From contig JANBVO010000050.1 of the NCBI GenBank assembly GCA_030052745.1, positions 65,985-129,984 of the forward strand: a stretch of DNA of 64,000 bases, in the 5' to 3' direction. This stretch comes from Pleurostoma richardsiae. Taxonomy: Eukaryota > Ascomycota > Sordariomycetes > Calosphaeriales > Pleurostomataceae. A program made the position numbers and the translations under genes. The notes beneath the pieces were generated by a model. The model made no database searches. It worked only from the letters and a program-made list of their open reading frames with translations, and had not been told where the DNA came from. The first letter of the stretch is position 1, and each line of letters opens with the position of its first letter. Below are positions 1 through 10,600 of the stretch, piece by piece.

Positions 1-1075
1 CAGCCTCCCAGACGCCCCGCCTCGTCGTGACCATAGTGCCTCCCGCACAGGCCGCCCACCCGCGCTGCAGGGTGAGGTACACCGTCAGGATACCTGAGGC
101 GACGCCCCAGGTGCGCCGCACTGACTCAGCTAGAACCCAGGCTCGCCAGAGGGCCTCCTCGCTGCCCGAGTGTGGCAGCGGGTTGTACGGGACAGTGCTG
201 TCCAGGCTATTATCGTCGGCTGTCATCTGGCGGAGGAAGCTGGCCAGAGTCGCGACCTGCGAGGCGCTGTCAAGCATCTCGTCGGCCCAGGTAAAGAGTA
301 GGGGGATTCGCTGCTCGGCGAGGTGCCGGAGGCGAATATCGCCGTCGAAGAGGCCTAGCACCTGGTAAACGATGAGCGAGTGGACGCGGGCAAGGTGGTC
401 GAAGGTGTCTAGCGTCGTTTTGCTCTGTCCTGGAGAGATGCCGGGCACGTTGTCCTGGATGAGCTGCTCTGCCCTATCCTGCAGGATCCGGTACACCATC
501 TCCTCGTTCGCGGATGTCTTAGATGTGAATAGAGACAACGCCATGTAAGCATCCTGCACGCACCGTGGGAACCGATGCTGGTATAGCGCCCTGTGGATGA
601 AGGGGTTGGCGCCCTCGCTCACCCACTGAGAGAGCCATCGATGGACCTCTTTGGGATACCGCTTTAGTATGGAGCTGGAAAACTGCGAAACGTCGATATT
701 CAACGGGTGACGGATTTTCCAGGTGTCTGGAGACAGGAACCAGACGTCGCGCGCCTTGAGGCTGACATCGGGCGGGGGAACAGAGTGGATAACGGAGTCA
801 AGTGTCAGGATGGTCTCATCCTGAGTAGCATGTATGAAGGTGCCTGAAGTGTCTGCGAAAGGAGGGCCCTCAGGGAAAGAAGACAAAACATCATGACCGA
901 GACCAACTTCCTCCGACGGGAGGAGCACGAAATGACATGGTCGTCTGGCCGGGTAGTCGCAGTCGAGGTCCTTCTCTTCACACCGGCTGCAGCGGGGAGT
1001 CTCCTTTCCGCATTTCCGCTTTGCCCTGGCACATGCAGAGCAGGCCTTCCTATCAAGTACAGGTTGGCGGGCCAT
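1..1075 (-). CDS. Zn2Cys6 fungal transcription factor (3' end beyond window)
   Basis: A DNA-binding regulator of the Gal4-type binuclear zinc cluster family, expected to act in the nucleus. The start is the ATG at 1075-1073. Residues 12-39 hold the six cysteines in the pattern C-x2-C-x6-C-x6-C-x2-C-x6-C with basic residues between Cys2 and Cys3, an essentially perfect zinc cluster. The frame then runs without an intron or stop to base 1, giving 358 codons. The last part, with a W-x-AW-x-LAESVRRTW stretch and a Cys-Gly-Gly-x-M-x-T-x-R segment, matches the C-terminal region common in fungal regulators of this type. The gene is truncated by the window edge. It is divergent from the short-chain dehydrogenase starting at 1672, a common arrangement for a local regulator and its target, but that link is inferred. 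Confidence 0.9.
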   Translation of the reverse strand, partial: MARQPVLDRKACSACARAKRKCGKETPRCSRCEEKDLDCDYPARRPCHFVLLPSEEVGLGHDVLSSFPEGPPFADTSGTFIHATQDETILTLDSVIHSVPPPDVSLKARDVWFLSPDTWKIRHPLNIDVSQFSSSILKRYPKEVHRWLSQWVSEGANPFIHRALYQHRFPRCVQDAYMALSLFTSKTSANEEMVYRILQDRAEQLIQDNVPGISPGQSKTTLDTFDHLARVHSLIVYQVLGLFDGDIRLRHLAEQRIPLLFTWADEMLDSASQVATLASFLRQMTADDNSLDSTVPYNPLPHSGSEEALWRAWVLAESVRRTWGVASGILTVYLTLQRGWAACAGGTMVTTRRGVWEA

Positions 1076-1231
1076 GTTAAGCAAGACTGTGACTTGTTGC
1101 TGCAGCCGAGGACAGCTGGTGTTGGAGGTGGTCGGGCGGAAGCCTCGGTGCGAATTTGTCAGCCGGCGCGGACCCGGACTTGCGGAACCAATCCCCACCC
1201 TTTGCGGGAGCTCTAACTTGATGGGATTAGC

Positions 1232-1267
1232 GCCCGCCGTGCCCGCCGTGCCCGCCGTGCCCGCCGC
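1232..1267. repeat. 9-base tandem repeat
   Basis: Four consecutive copies of GCCCGCCGT, the last ending in C instead of T. It lies in the divergent promoter region about 160 bases from the regulator start. Confidence 0.9.
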
Positions 1268-1552
1268 CGGGTCCAACACATGCCCGCGTCTTCGTGTGCA
1301 AGACGACGGCGCCCCGATGCGGAAACCAGGCTGGATCCGGCAGAGCTTCAAGGATATGGTTCGTCATTCAGGTGCAGGTTGTCCTGCCTCAGTCTCCACT
1401 TGGTCGGCACGATGCGGGCGGCAAGTCGTCACGCAATAAATGCCATCCTCGAAGACGTAAATTCTGCGAGGCAAGACAGGGAACCTGCACGGTCTACGCG
1501 ACATGTACATAGGTAGGCTTCCGAATCCCTCATAGCGGACTTGAGTTCCGAG

Positions 1553-1560
1553 TATAAAGA
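1553..1560 (+). promoter_or_regulatory. TATA-like box upstream of SDR
   Basis: TATAAAGA on the plus strand, 112 bases before the SDR start codon. This is a plausible core promoter element with room for a leader of roughly 80 bases. Confidence 0.45.
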
Positions 1561-1671
1561 GCTCTACCGGGCCGCCCTGGGCTTCCTCGTCCCTTGTCCG
1601 ACATAGCTCCCTCACTCCTTCTATCCACAAAGAAGCCACGAGAATAGTAGCAGACCAAGTGTGCAGACAAG

Positions 1672-2769
1672 ATGGAGTCCATCCAGGAGTTATACCAGAC
1701 GAACGTCACCAAGACCATCCACCACAGCCCCTACCCTGCCATCTCACCCAGCCTGCCCTCCCTCTCCCAGGCCGGCAAGACAGTCCTCATCACCGGCGGC
1801 GCCACTGGGATCGGCCTCGCCATTGCCCATGCCTTCATCCAGGCCTCCGCCTCCACAGTTATCATTGTTGGCCGCCGCGCTGACAAGCTGGCGCAGGCAT
1901 GCGAGGAGCTCAAAGCGGCCGCCGGAGAGGGCACATACATCATCGGACGGACCTGCGACGTGAGCGACGTCAAGGAGGTGACTTCCCTTTGGGAGGGATT
2001 CAAAGATAAAGGCGTCGTCGTTGATGTGCTGGTTTCGAACGCGGCCAAGTTCACCGACGTCGCAAATCTGCTGGACCTCGGAGCCGAGTACGTGTGGTCG
2101 CTGTTCGAGACCAATGTCAAGGCGCCGCTGCTCCTTGCGGAGAAGTTCTACAAGCAAGGGGGAGACAGACCCAAGGCGAGTTACCCCTTAGCGCGCGTTC
2201 CCACTTTGCTATTTGTACCGTAGATGACAGCTAATACGACGGGACCAGGCCTTCATCAACGTCTCCTCGCAGGTCGTCCACTTCTGGCAGTGCAAAGCTA
2301 TCGACGGCCGGCACGCGTATGGCCTGACCAAGAACGCGGGGACCCTCACGGCGCAGATACTTGCACAGGAGATCCCCGCGGAGAAGTTGCAGGTCATCAG
2401 CTTCCACCCAGGGCTCATTTGGAGTGACGGGTGGGAGACTACGGGATTGACGAAGGACATGCTGCCGTTTGACGAAGGTGCGGACCACTTCCTGTTCTCC
2501 TAAATGATACGGGACTTTCTAGAAGGATTCTTCATACATGGGTGTGCGACTGGATGCTGACTGGCTTTCGCCCCTCAACAGTTAATCTTCCCGGCCAGTT
2601 CGCCGTGTGGGCAGCGTCCCCCGAGGCACGCTTCCTGCATGGCAGGTTTGCCTGGGCTGCCTGGGACGTGGAGGAGCTGAAGACGGGCGAGATCCGGAAG
2701 AGGATCGACGAGGATCCGTACTTCCTAAAGATCGATGTCGTTGGTCTGCATCTGGGCAATTTAGCTTGA
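1672..2769 (+). CDS. Short-chain dehydrogenase/reductase (SDR)
   Basis: NAD(P)-dependent oxidoreductase, substrate unknown. Coding exons are 1672-2175, 2249-2477 and 2582-2769, giving 306 residues. The cofactor motif TGGATGIG lies near residue 42, the structural NAA motif (SNAAKF) near residue 123, and the catalytic YGLTK (Tyr-x3-Lys) is encoded in exon 2 after the INVSS strand. The first intron begins with GC (AAG then GCGAGT) and ends in CAG, so it is a GC-AG intron; reading through it meets a stop at 2221. The second intron is ordinary GT-AG. The encoded C-terminus reaches past the PGLIWSDG loop to a region rich in Trp and Asp. The gene is divergent from the zinc-cluster regulator on its left, which may control it (inference). 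Confidence 0.88.
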
Positions 2770-3008
2770 AGCTGCCGCTGTTACTTCCCAGGAAGTTCAT
2801 ATATGAGACATGGCGACACCGTTCGCCAACGCTGTGCGTAAGGCACAGTAGATCATGATTTTGAATTCGCTACACCATAGATAAATGCAAAGAGAAGTGA
2901 GCTCGTGGGGCCCGGAAAATGACCGAAATAAAGAGAAAGGCAGGCTCCTAGCAACGACAGACAGTTCCCTCCGAGACGATCAATATTTGATCCCCCCTTG
3001 CCTTGCCC

Positions 3009-3653
3009 TCACTTACGTCCCAACAGGCCCCCAACACTCTCGCCGAGGTTCTTCCCCCCTTCAGCCAGTTCAGCTCCGACGCTTTTGCTCCCTTCAACAA
3101 CCCCATCCACCACCTTTGCCCCTGGACCGGGTGCGTACTCCCCGTTCTCGTCCCTGCCCTTTCTCTCGAACCGGTTCAGTCCCTCCTTAGAGAAGGCATC
3201 CCCAACCGGCTGGCCCAGACCGCCCTGTCCGACCTGTCCGGCGGCGAGGTCGTGCACGCCGTCCTGGAGGGTGTCGACCTGCTGGATGCCGGTGACCTTG
3301 GTCTTTGAGAGCGTGTCTGGTTCCCTGTCAGTGGCCTTGCTTTGTTATGGAGGCGAAAGGCATAATGTGTGGAAAGGTGACAGCGTGAAATGAGGAGCGA
3401 AGAACAGAGGTAGGAGGACCAGCACCCAGCAAGGAAGGATAGTAGTAGAAGAAATAGGAGACATACCCTTGGCAGTATAGCTCGCCTTGTTGTCCTTCGT
3501 GAACCAGCGCAGATACAGGTCCTCCAGCCACGGCACCCACCTGTCGTACTGCTCGTGGTAGGTCTGCTTCGCGGACTCCGACCATGACTTTCCCTTCTTC
3601 TCCTCCTTCCCCTGAATGCCCTGGGGCAGCTGGTCGACCTGTGCAGCGGACAT
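3009..3653 (-). CDS. Small conserved fungal protein of unknown function
   Basis: Two exons on the minus strand, 3653-3467 and 3316-3009, encode about 164 residues. The intron has donor GTATGT and an acceptor ending ACCAG at 3317; an earlier AG four to ten bases upstream gives the wrong frame, which decided the choice. There is no signal peptide or membrane helix. The N-terminal third is rich in Trp, Tyr and charged residues (YDRWVPWLEDLYLRWF). The C-terminal half is rich in Gly, Glu, Asp and Lys with repeated GK/GE spacing, like a flexible hydrophilic protein. I do not recognise a named domain. From memory, similar small proteins are widespread in filamentous fungi, but I assign no function. 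Confidence 0.7.
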
Positions 3654-5528
3654 GGTGCTCTAGAGAGTCTGTTATGGGTTGTAGCGGAGGACTAGATTCG
3701 AGGTATCAGGACTAGGTGGGTAGGTAGACTAATAAGCTCTGGTGCGTTGAGGGAGGAACGGTAGGATATAAGTTTCCTCTCTTCATCTGACAGATCCGGG
3801 AAAGGCTCACCATGGCGTTCTTATACCTGCCCAAGTTTCCCTCCACCCGCAACGACCCAGATTCCTGTTTGCCCGTTTCTGTGCGCCCTCCAGCCACTGA
3901 CCGATCGTCGTCGTTCTGAGCCAGGCCACCCTTTCATCGTGCGTGTGGCTGATCCTACGTCATCTCCCAAGCTGCCCCGCGGCGCTGATAGGCTGGTGCG
4001 ACCGGCATCTTCCTTGGCTGGTCAGCCACATCAACGTCAACGTCAACGACGGTGCCGCGTCTTCGTCCTTACCTCGACGTGCCGTACTGTGTGCATCTAG
4101 TTGGATGCTGCAGATGGGTACGCTTCAAGAGATGTGCCACTTAATTCGCTGTCTCCGGTAGACGAGGGAGCTAGGGTAGGTGGTTGTTCAAGCCGCCAAG
4201 CTTCACGTAACTCCTCATCAGAAGTGATCGCTGCATATTCAAGATAGCATAACATTGCCAGACTGCGCTAAAGACCAGCAAGAAATCTCAGGGTATCAAT
4301 CAAGTCCGTCCATCCTGTCCCAAGCCAAATCCCAACCCAAAACAGAAGAGAGCTATCATCGCGAAGAGTGACGGCCGTCCTTCTACCGGTGCATCTGAAT
4401 GCACTCAGCCCGGATTGTCTCAAAGTGTTCATCCTTTCCTTCTTCCATTATCTGCTTGGTTCAAGACATCCAATCCACCGATTGGGCCAGGAAGAGATTC
4501 CTTCACCTCGATCACAAGACGCCATGGCTGCCCCTTCGCCCCCCTTGCGTGGTCGGCAACGCACCCGCATGCGAAGCCATTTGGTTGTACGGTAGCAAGG
4601 CAGGTGCCAGTAGCTCCAAGAGCACCGGTGGCACATTCTCAAGACGCAGCAGCTAGCCGATGAGGACTCCGCTTTCGGTAAGACAGGTCGTGCATTACCA
4701 GTAGAGGAGGGGGGGAGAGCAGCGAAGGAGGTGGCGCCGATTCGAGCAGGAATCAAGTCAAGCCCTTCCAATCCCATTACACTCCTCCCATGGCCGAGTA
4801 CCCAAGGAGATAGGTGGCCCATCCCACAGTGGGCCAAGAGAGCGCAAAGCAAACCCAACAGTGGGAACAGCAGCAAAAGCCAGCAGAGCAGAGGAGAGAG
4901 AAGAGGGTCATCAGTCGCGTGAGAACATTGCTGGCAGGAAAAGCAGACGCGCGGGGAAGCAAAAAGCCAAAACCGAGGTATCCTCTACGTTGCTCAGGAC
5001 CAAAACTAGCGAGGCCAAATCCGAAGTAATACCGAAGCCGAACCCAAACACGAGAACAGAAGACGGCGAAGTGCGATGCGTGTGGAAAATCGTGAAAATA
5101 TATCAAAGCGAGTGCTTGAGATGTGATATGGGTAGCAGATGCAGCGAATGTGAATATGGTGGCCGCCAGATGCATGATCACCAGCCCAAGCCTCCGTATG
5201 AAGCCTCGTACGCCGTGTAGAGACAAACTGATGTGATATGAACCGCAAATAGCCGAACCGTGGTATATCGCTGCCAACAAAACAAAGCAGGGCATGTAGC
5301 GATCGTGATATGCAATGCCTAGCCCCCGTTTGCATGCATGCCTCCGCATCTCCGGCTCAAAAGCCAGAAACCCGTCTTCTGTCGTTAGATTGGGAAAGAA
5401 AAATGTTCATCATGACTTCGTAGATATATCGGCGCCGCGCTGGTGACGGCAAAATATGCACCTTAGAACCAAATATCAAGAGGCAACCCTTTGGAGAGAC
5501 GCCTGTCCCTTCCAGGGATAGAAGCAGC
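3654..5528. other. Intergenic region, no gene seen
   Basis: About 1.9 kb between the small-protein start and the end of the C2H2 gene. Several open frames of 60-190 codons occur on both strands, but none shows a domain, signal peptide or sensible composition. It probably holds the promoter of the gene at 3653 and the 3' untranslated region of the C2H2 gene. Confidence 0.5.
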
Positions 5529-7692
5529 TTAGTAGGCCGTTGCAGTAGAGCCCTCGCTGGTAGCGACCGCGACGAGAGCCTCCAATCGTCTCAAGGGATC
5601 GTTAGTGGCCTGGGGAGGCTGCTGTTGCACTGGAGGCTGTTCGCGAGCAGGAAAGCCTGAGAATCCGTTCGCAAGATTGGGATGAACCATGCGGTCGACG
5701 TGGGCTCCGCGCTCCATAACTCTGTCTTCGTGGACCGTGACAGGCCCGTGATACCATCCGTGTCGCTTCATCTCCCGCGGAGTGCTGGCAGACGGTGCGG
5801 ACATAGTATGTTGGTGCCCGCGAAGGGCGCTCGGCGAGGCGCCGTTGAACATTGTCGCCGGCGGAGGCGGGACGATCTGGGCCTCCCGCTCAAAGCGCAC
5901 AGTGGGCTGGACTCGGATCTGCTCGGCCTGGGCCTGCACTGCTTGTTGGACCTCATTTGCCCAGGCTCCAGCGCCGTCTCGTGGCGGAGTGCCGGCCGAA
6001 GGGTTGATCTCCAGGCGGGTCAGACCGCGATGCAAACCCATATCCCACTGAGCGGCAAGGCTCCTGCGGTCTTCGCCGATCAAATCTGCACTCGGAAGTA
6101 ATGTCGGAGGATTCGGCGTATCCGTATCGACCATCATCGGGGAGGGGTTGCGCCGTGGAGGCGTCACTGGACGATGCGGAACAGGGTCGAACGACTCGAT
6201 TCCAGGCAGGCGAACGGGCTGTTGGTTCTGGAGGGGCCCTTGGTTTGGTGCAGGCAGTGGCGCCGGGGACGGCGAGAACTGAGACGGGGTGATGACATTG
6301 CTCAACCGGCTACTGCCACCATTGAAGTTGTGTGTGTCAGGGTGCCACGTACGGCGGCGCCAGGCTTCGTCCGCAGCACTAGACGCCGACTCCCTCCGCG
6401 ACCACCCCGAGGTAGCTATAGTTGGAGACGCTAATACACTGCCGCTAGGCGAGGAAAAGACGGCACCTGCATTAGAGGAGTTGATGGGTCCCTGTGGGAA
6501 GAGAGGACGGCCAACGTTTGCACCCTGAGGAGACTGGAATGGGTTGCCCCCGGATGGCACACTAAGCCGGCGGCCAGGTGTACGAGAGCCGCCCGCATAC
6601 ATGCTATGGACGCGTGAGTGTGAGGTGGTAGGAGATGCAACATTTGAGCCCCAGTGGGGGCTGCTCTGTCCAGTGGAGAATGTAGCGGACGTCGGAGTGC
6701 TGAAATCACTGGGGGACGCAGCACGGTAGGATGAATACTGGCTGTCCGCAGTACTGCGGTACGATTCGAGTGATAGCCGCGAGCGTGGGTCAGCCATGAC
6801 AAGGGGTGGCGGCCGCCTGCGGGCCTCATCCCGAGGGCTGTAACCAGAGCCGATGGAACCGATGCTGGCAATGCTGGACGTCGACAAGGACTTGGAGTGT
6901 CCTCGTCCGGTAGTTCCGGTGCTACCGGCCGTCGAGGCTCTTGCCCTCCCACCAGCCTGTCGCACTCTTTCGGTCCGGATCTGCCTTTGAAACCTTGTAC
7001 CTGTGGCAGCTAGCGAGTCGATGGGGATATCTTCGTTCACATGGACGGTCTGGGCATGCTGCCTGAGGTTGTCGAGACGAGAGAACCGGCGGGAGCAGTG
7101 GCACTGAAATGGACGCTCCCCAGTGTGTTTTCTGCAGGTTGACAAGGTCAGCATTCCGTCGCATTTTTGACCAGCGGGTGCGCAAGTGCTGAAATGCATA
7201 CCTTATATGCCTCGCAAGGTGCTCGCTTCTCGTGAAGCTGAGGTTGCAGGGCGGATAATCGGTGCAGTAGAATCGCTGCGACTTCTTCTTCTTGTTCGAC
7301 CTCGTCCCATCAGCGTTCACGCTCTCCTCTCCATCCGAGCCGACATCATCATCACCGGCTGCGCCCTCGCCGTCAGACTCGTCCATGTCTACATCTTCCG
7401 ACTCCCTCGACTTCCTTGAATGCTGCGAATTTCCTCGCGTGGGGGTCTTCTTCTCTAGAGATTCCAGCACCTGGACAGCTTGTGGGAATGGAGACGAGGG
7501 AAGCGGCTTCTGCTGCGACATAGCATCGGCGGCGAAGGTCGCGCGGGTTGGCGTCTTTGCGTCGTCTACCACCTTGGGTGATGACTGCTGTTGGGGGGTT
7601 GTAGGCGGCAGCGGAGTAGTAGGCACAGTCGTCTCCTCTTTTATCGAATCCGGCGCCAGCGATGCGTTGACCGAACGGAAAGTGGCCGCCAT
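5529..7692 (-). CDS. C2H2 zinc-finger transcription factor
   Basis: Nuclear sequence-specific regulator. Exons 7692-7202 and 7131-5529 on the minus strand encode 697 residues; the 70-base intron (donor GTATGC, acceptor CTGCAG) splits the finger region. Residues 1-135 are low-complexity, with a Ser/Pro/Gln part and then a very acidic block. Two fingers follow near residues 143-190: the first has widely spaced cysteines (C-x5-C-x12-H-x3-H), the second is C-x-C-x12-H-x5-H with the linker [12 protein letters not shown]. The segment after the fingers ([14 protein letters not shown], then [12 protein letters not shown]) is a conserved block of a fungal family resembling yeast Usv1/Rsf2-type regulators. 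The remaining 450 residues are Ser/Pro/Arg-rich and probably disordered. No target can be named. The 5' side faces an almost 6 kb region without genes. Confidence 0.9.
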
Positions 7693-10600
7693 GTTAACGG
7701 TGTGCTTTCTGACACGAAGCGGAGGAGCACAGGCGTGAGAGGGCGGGATCGGTGGGCGATGTGTCGGTTAAAAGGCAATAGCAGCGGAGTCCCTGGTGAG
7801 GCTGAGACGATGAATCGGAACGGGCCAGAGGGGTGGGCGCTGGTTCGACAGGGGCCACCAGGTGCAGAAGGCAGGGGTAGACAATGCGGGGAGCGGCGGC
7901 AGGAAGATGTTTGAGACTGATTAGGGCCGGCGCGAGAATAGAGAGGCCGGAAAGGGAATCGGGAGCGGAAGGAGGAACGAGGGGGGAAGATTCCGACCGC
8001 CGATGGCTTTCATTCGAATGAATAGGGCGGCGCCTCGTCTGGTTGATGGTTATTGCTCGTCGTCGACGACAGTCGGCAGGGAGCGCTGGGTGTGCGGCGG
8101 CACCAAAGGCAAGGAAAGGCGACGGCTGACGCTGAGGTGGTTGTCAGATCGGTCGTCCCCTAAGTCCGGGAGTCGAGGTGGGGGAGTTTGGGTGAGATGT
8201 GTCGAGAGGGCAGAGGGCTTGGTCTGAAAGGCAACAAGATGGCGCTGCTGTGGCAGGAACCTGTCAATACTATAGAGTGATATGCAGGCTGATGATCGGG
8301 AGGAGCGGATAGATTGGCAGGTGTGATGAGGAAGACGGCACAAGAGGACGTCATGAGAATGCGAGAGCAGAGAAATATCCCCGAGTGTGGTCGAATAATG
8401 TCTAATCAGGGCCGCATTTTCCAGGGCAGAGGGTGGCAGAAAGAGAGGGGCAGGTCAACAAGCCAGTGGCAACAACGAGGTCAGAAGCAGAAGATGAACG
8501 GTCGGCGAGGGAGGAGGCAACGAGACGAAGGGTGAGGGATGATGAAAGCAGAGCAACCTTCGGAGTAAAGCGGCAGATAGACCACGCACTCACCTGCGAG
8601 GATTACGGCCGGGCCCAGTCGCTGCGTCGCTTCTCCTGCTGCCCTGCTTCGCGGTCTCTCCACTTTCTACTGGCAGGCCGGCCAGGCGAAACGGGCCTAC
8701 TGCGAGGGCCCCGACTGTGCAGCAGTAGTACTTCGCACCTTGGGCAGTTCTAGCAGATCGAGCGGACCAACCACCTCGGGCTGCGGCACAGGCACGAACG
8801 AACCCACAGCTCTAGGTGCGTGCGTGTGGTGTGCGTGCGTTCCCGTCGCGGATCCAATGAGGGGTCCCGACCGGACAGTCCGCTCTGACGGGATTAGACG
8901 GCGGCGTAGAGGAGGCAGGAAAGGAGCCTCCGAGCTAGTGAATGCTGCCGAGCTGTGCTCTGTGCTCTATGCGGCCAGTATTATTATTCACGCCGGAGAT
9001 GACGAGGAGGTGGGATGTGAGAGGCAGAAAGGCGTCCGGTTGTTGGCGATGGGCGTCCCGGTTCAGCCGGGAGGTTGATGGAGGCAGAAGCGTTGCTTGA
9101 TGCGATGAACGGGCGCACCAGGGGAATATATGGCGGGCGGCGATAGGGTGGTTGGTACCGAGTTAACGCCCAAGTGTATTATTAAGGCGGTGCGGCGGAG
9201 GGTTGATGGCCGATGGCCCTGGTTCCTCGCCTTACGTATGTGGTGGTGGTGGTGGTGGTGGTGGTGGTGGTGGTGGATAGAAAGACGAAAGGGCGGGGTG
9301 GGAGAAAGGATGGCAGAAAAGGACGGGCGCGACGATAAAAGATTAAAAGAGGACCGGCCGGGATTTACATGGCGACGGGAGCACCAAGGTCGGCGGATTG
9401 TACCTTAACGATTGTACCTTTTGAGCTGCTGAGTCTGACGGCGATCTCGAGGCAGACAGAGTCCTGCTGGAGGATACATGATAGATACCATGGGGCTGCT
9501 CCTTCCTTCCTCTCTCACTTCGTGTTTGCGACCACGGTTATTCGTCACGGGCAGGAGCGACAGGACAGTAAGGTACCTACCTGCCTTGCGTAGAGAGGTA
9601 CGGAAAATAGGTAGTCTACCGTAGTGTACACTGCCTGGGTAGGTACCTCAGGTAGATACTGCAGAAGGAGCGACCAGGTGATGCGACATCAAGATACCTA
9701 CTCAAATCAGCAATTGAGGCCGAATCCGATCTCTAACCTTACAGCAGGTAAGTACTCTGGTACTGTACCGACATGGTGTACAGTGCACCCAGCGAAGGAA
9801 CGGAAGCGGTCGGGGAGGGGCAGGTGAGGGTGTGCGATGGCGACGGCGCCCACCACAATCCACCCCTGGATCAAGGCCGCACAAAGCGATGCGTGTGGAA
9901 GACCGAGGGACAACGTCAGTGCCTCCCCCTCGACCAACTGCAAAGGGAAGGAAGTGGGGCCGGGAAGGGTGGGTACGGTATGTATGTACACACGTAAGGT
10001 ACTGTACCTGGAAGCGGCGGCATGGCTGGGGACGCAAGGGGGAGGGGGAAGGCGTGCGTGATACTCGGCGCCAGTGAGATCGGGGCCGTGGCTTGGTCTA
10101 ACTCTCGAGTCTAGGCTGAGCCAGCAGGTGACGCCTCCAAAATGTATCCTTCGTACCTGGCGACTTTGCATAAGGTACCTTGGGTACCTGGCACCATATT
10201 GCCTTCTTTCCAACCCATCCGGGCACTTCTTTTCTTTCATCCAATGATGTCGTCAATGCTGGCGTGCCACAGTTTGTAGGCAGCGAGGCAGGAGGGGAAA
10301 AGGAGGGGTAACTGCAGTACTGTACCATAGTACGGGAAGTAACATCCAGGCCAGGACAATGGAGGGGCTGGTGCTTGGCGATAAGCTCCGAATCAGGTTT
10401 AGCGCCGCGCGCCAGAGCGTGCACGGATCGATGGAACGAACGTGCAGTGTCAGGTACGGAGTACTCTACAGCGCGGAAATATAGGCGCAGGTACTTTTCC
10501 GTACAGAATGCAGAAACATCCCCACCAAGCACCCCGCCGAAGAAAATAAAAATAAAATCCCAGTTCGCCGTCACATTCGCACATTCGCAGATGCCTTCAG

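Larger units (their letters stand above)
1076..1671. other. Divergent intergenic region between regulator and SDR
   Basis: About 600 bases between two divergent genes. It probably holds both promoters. I see a GC-rich 9-base tandem repeat and a TATA-like site facing the SDR (listed separately), and no supportable gene. Confidence 0.6.

Noticed and set aside
4777-5349. Open frame of 190 codons on the minus strand
   Set aside because: It is rich in Cys, His and aromatic residues without pattern and has no domain. It lies in the probable 3' region of the C2H2 gene.
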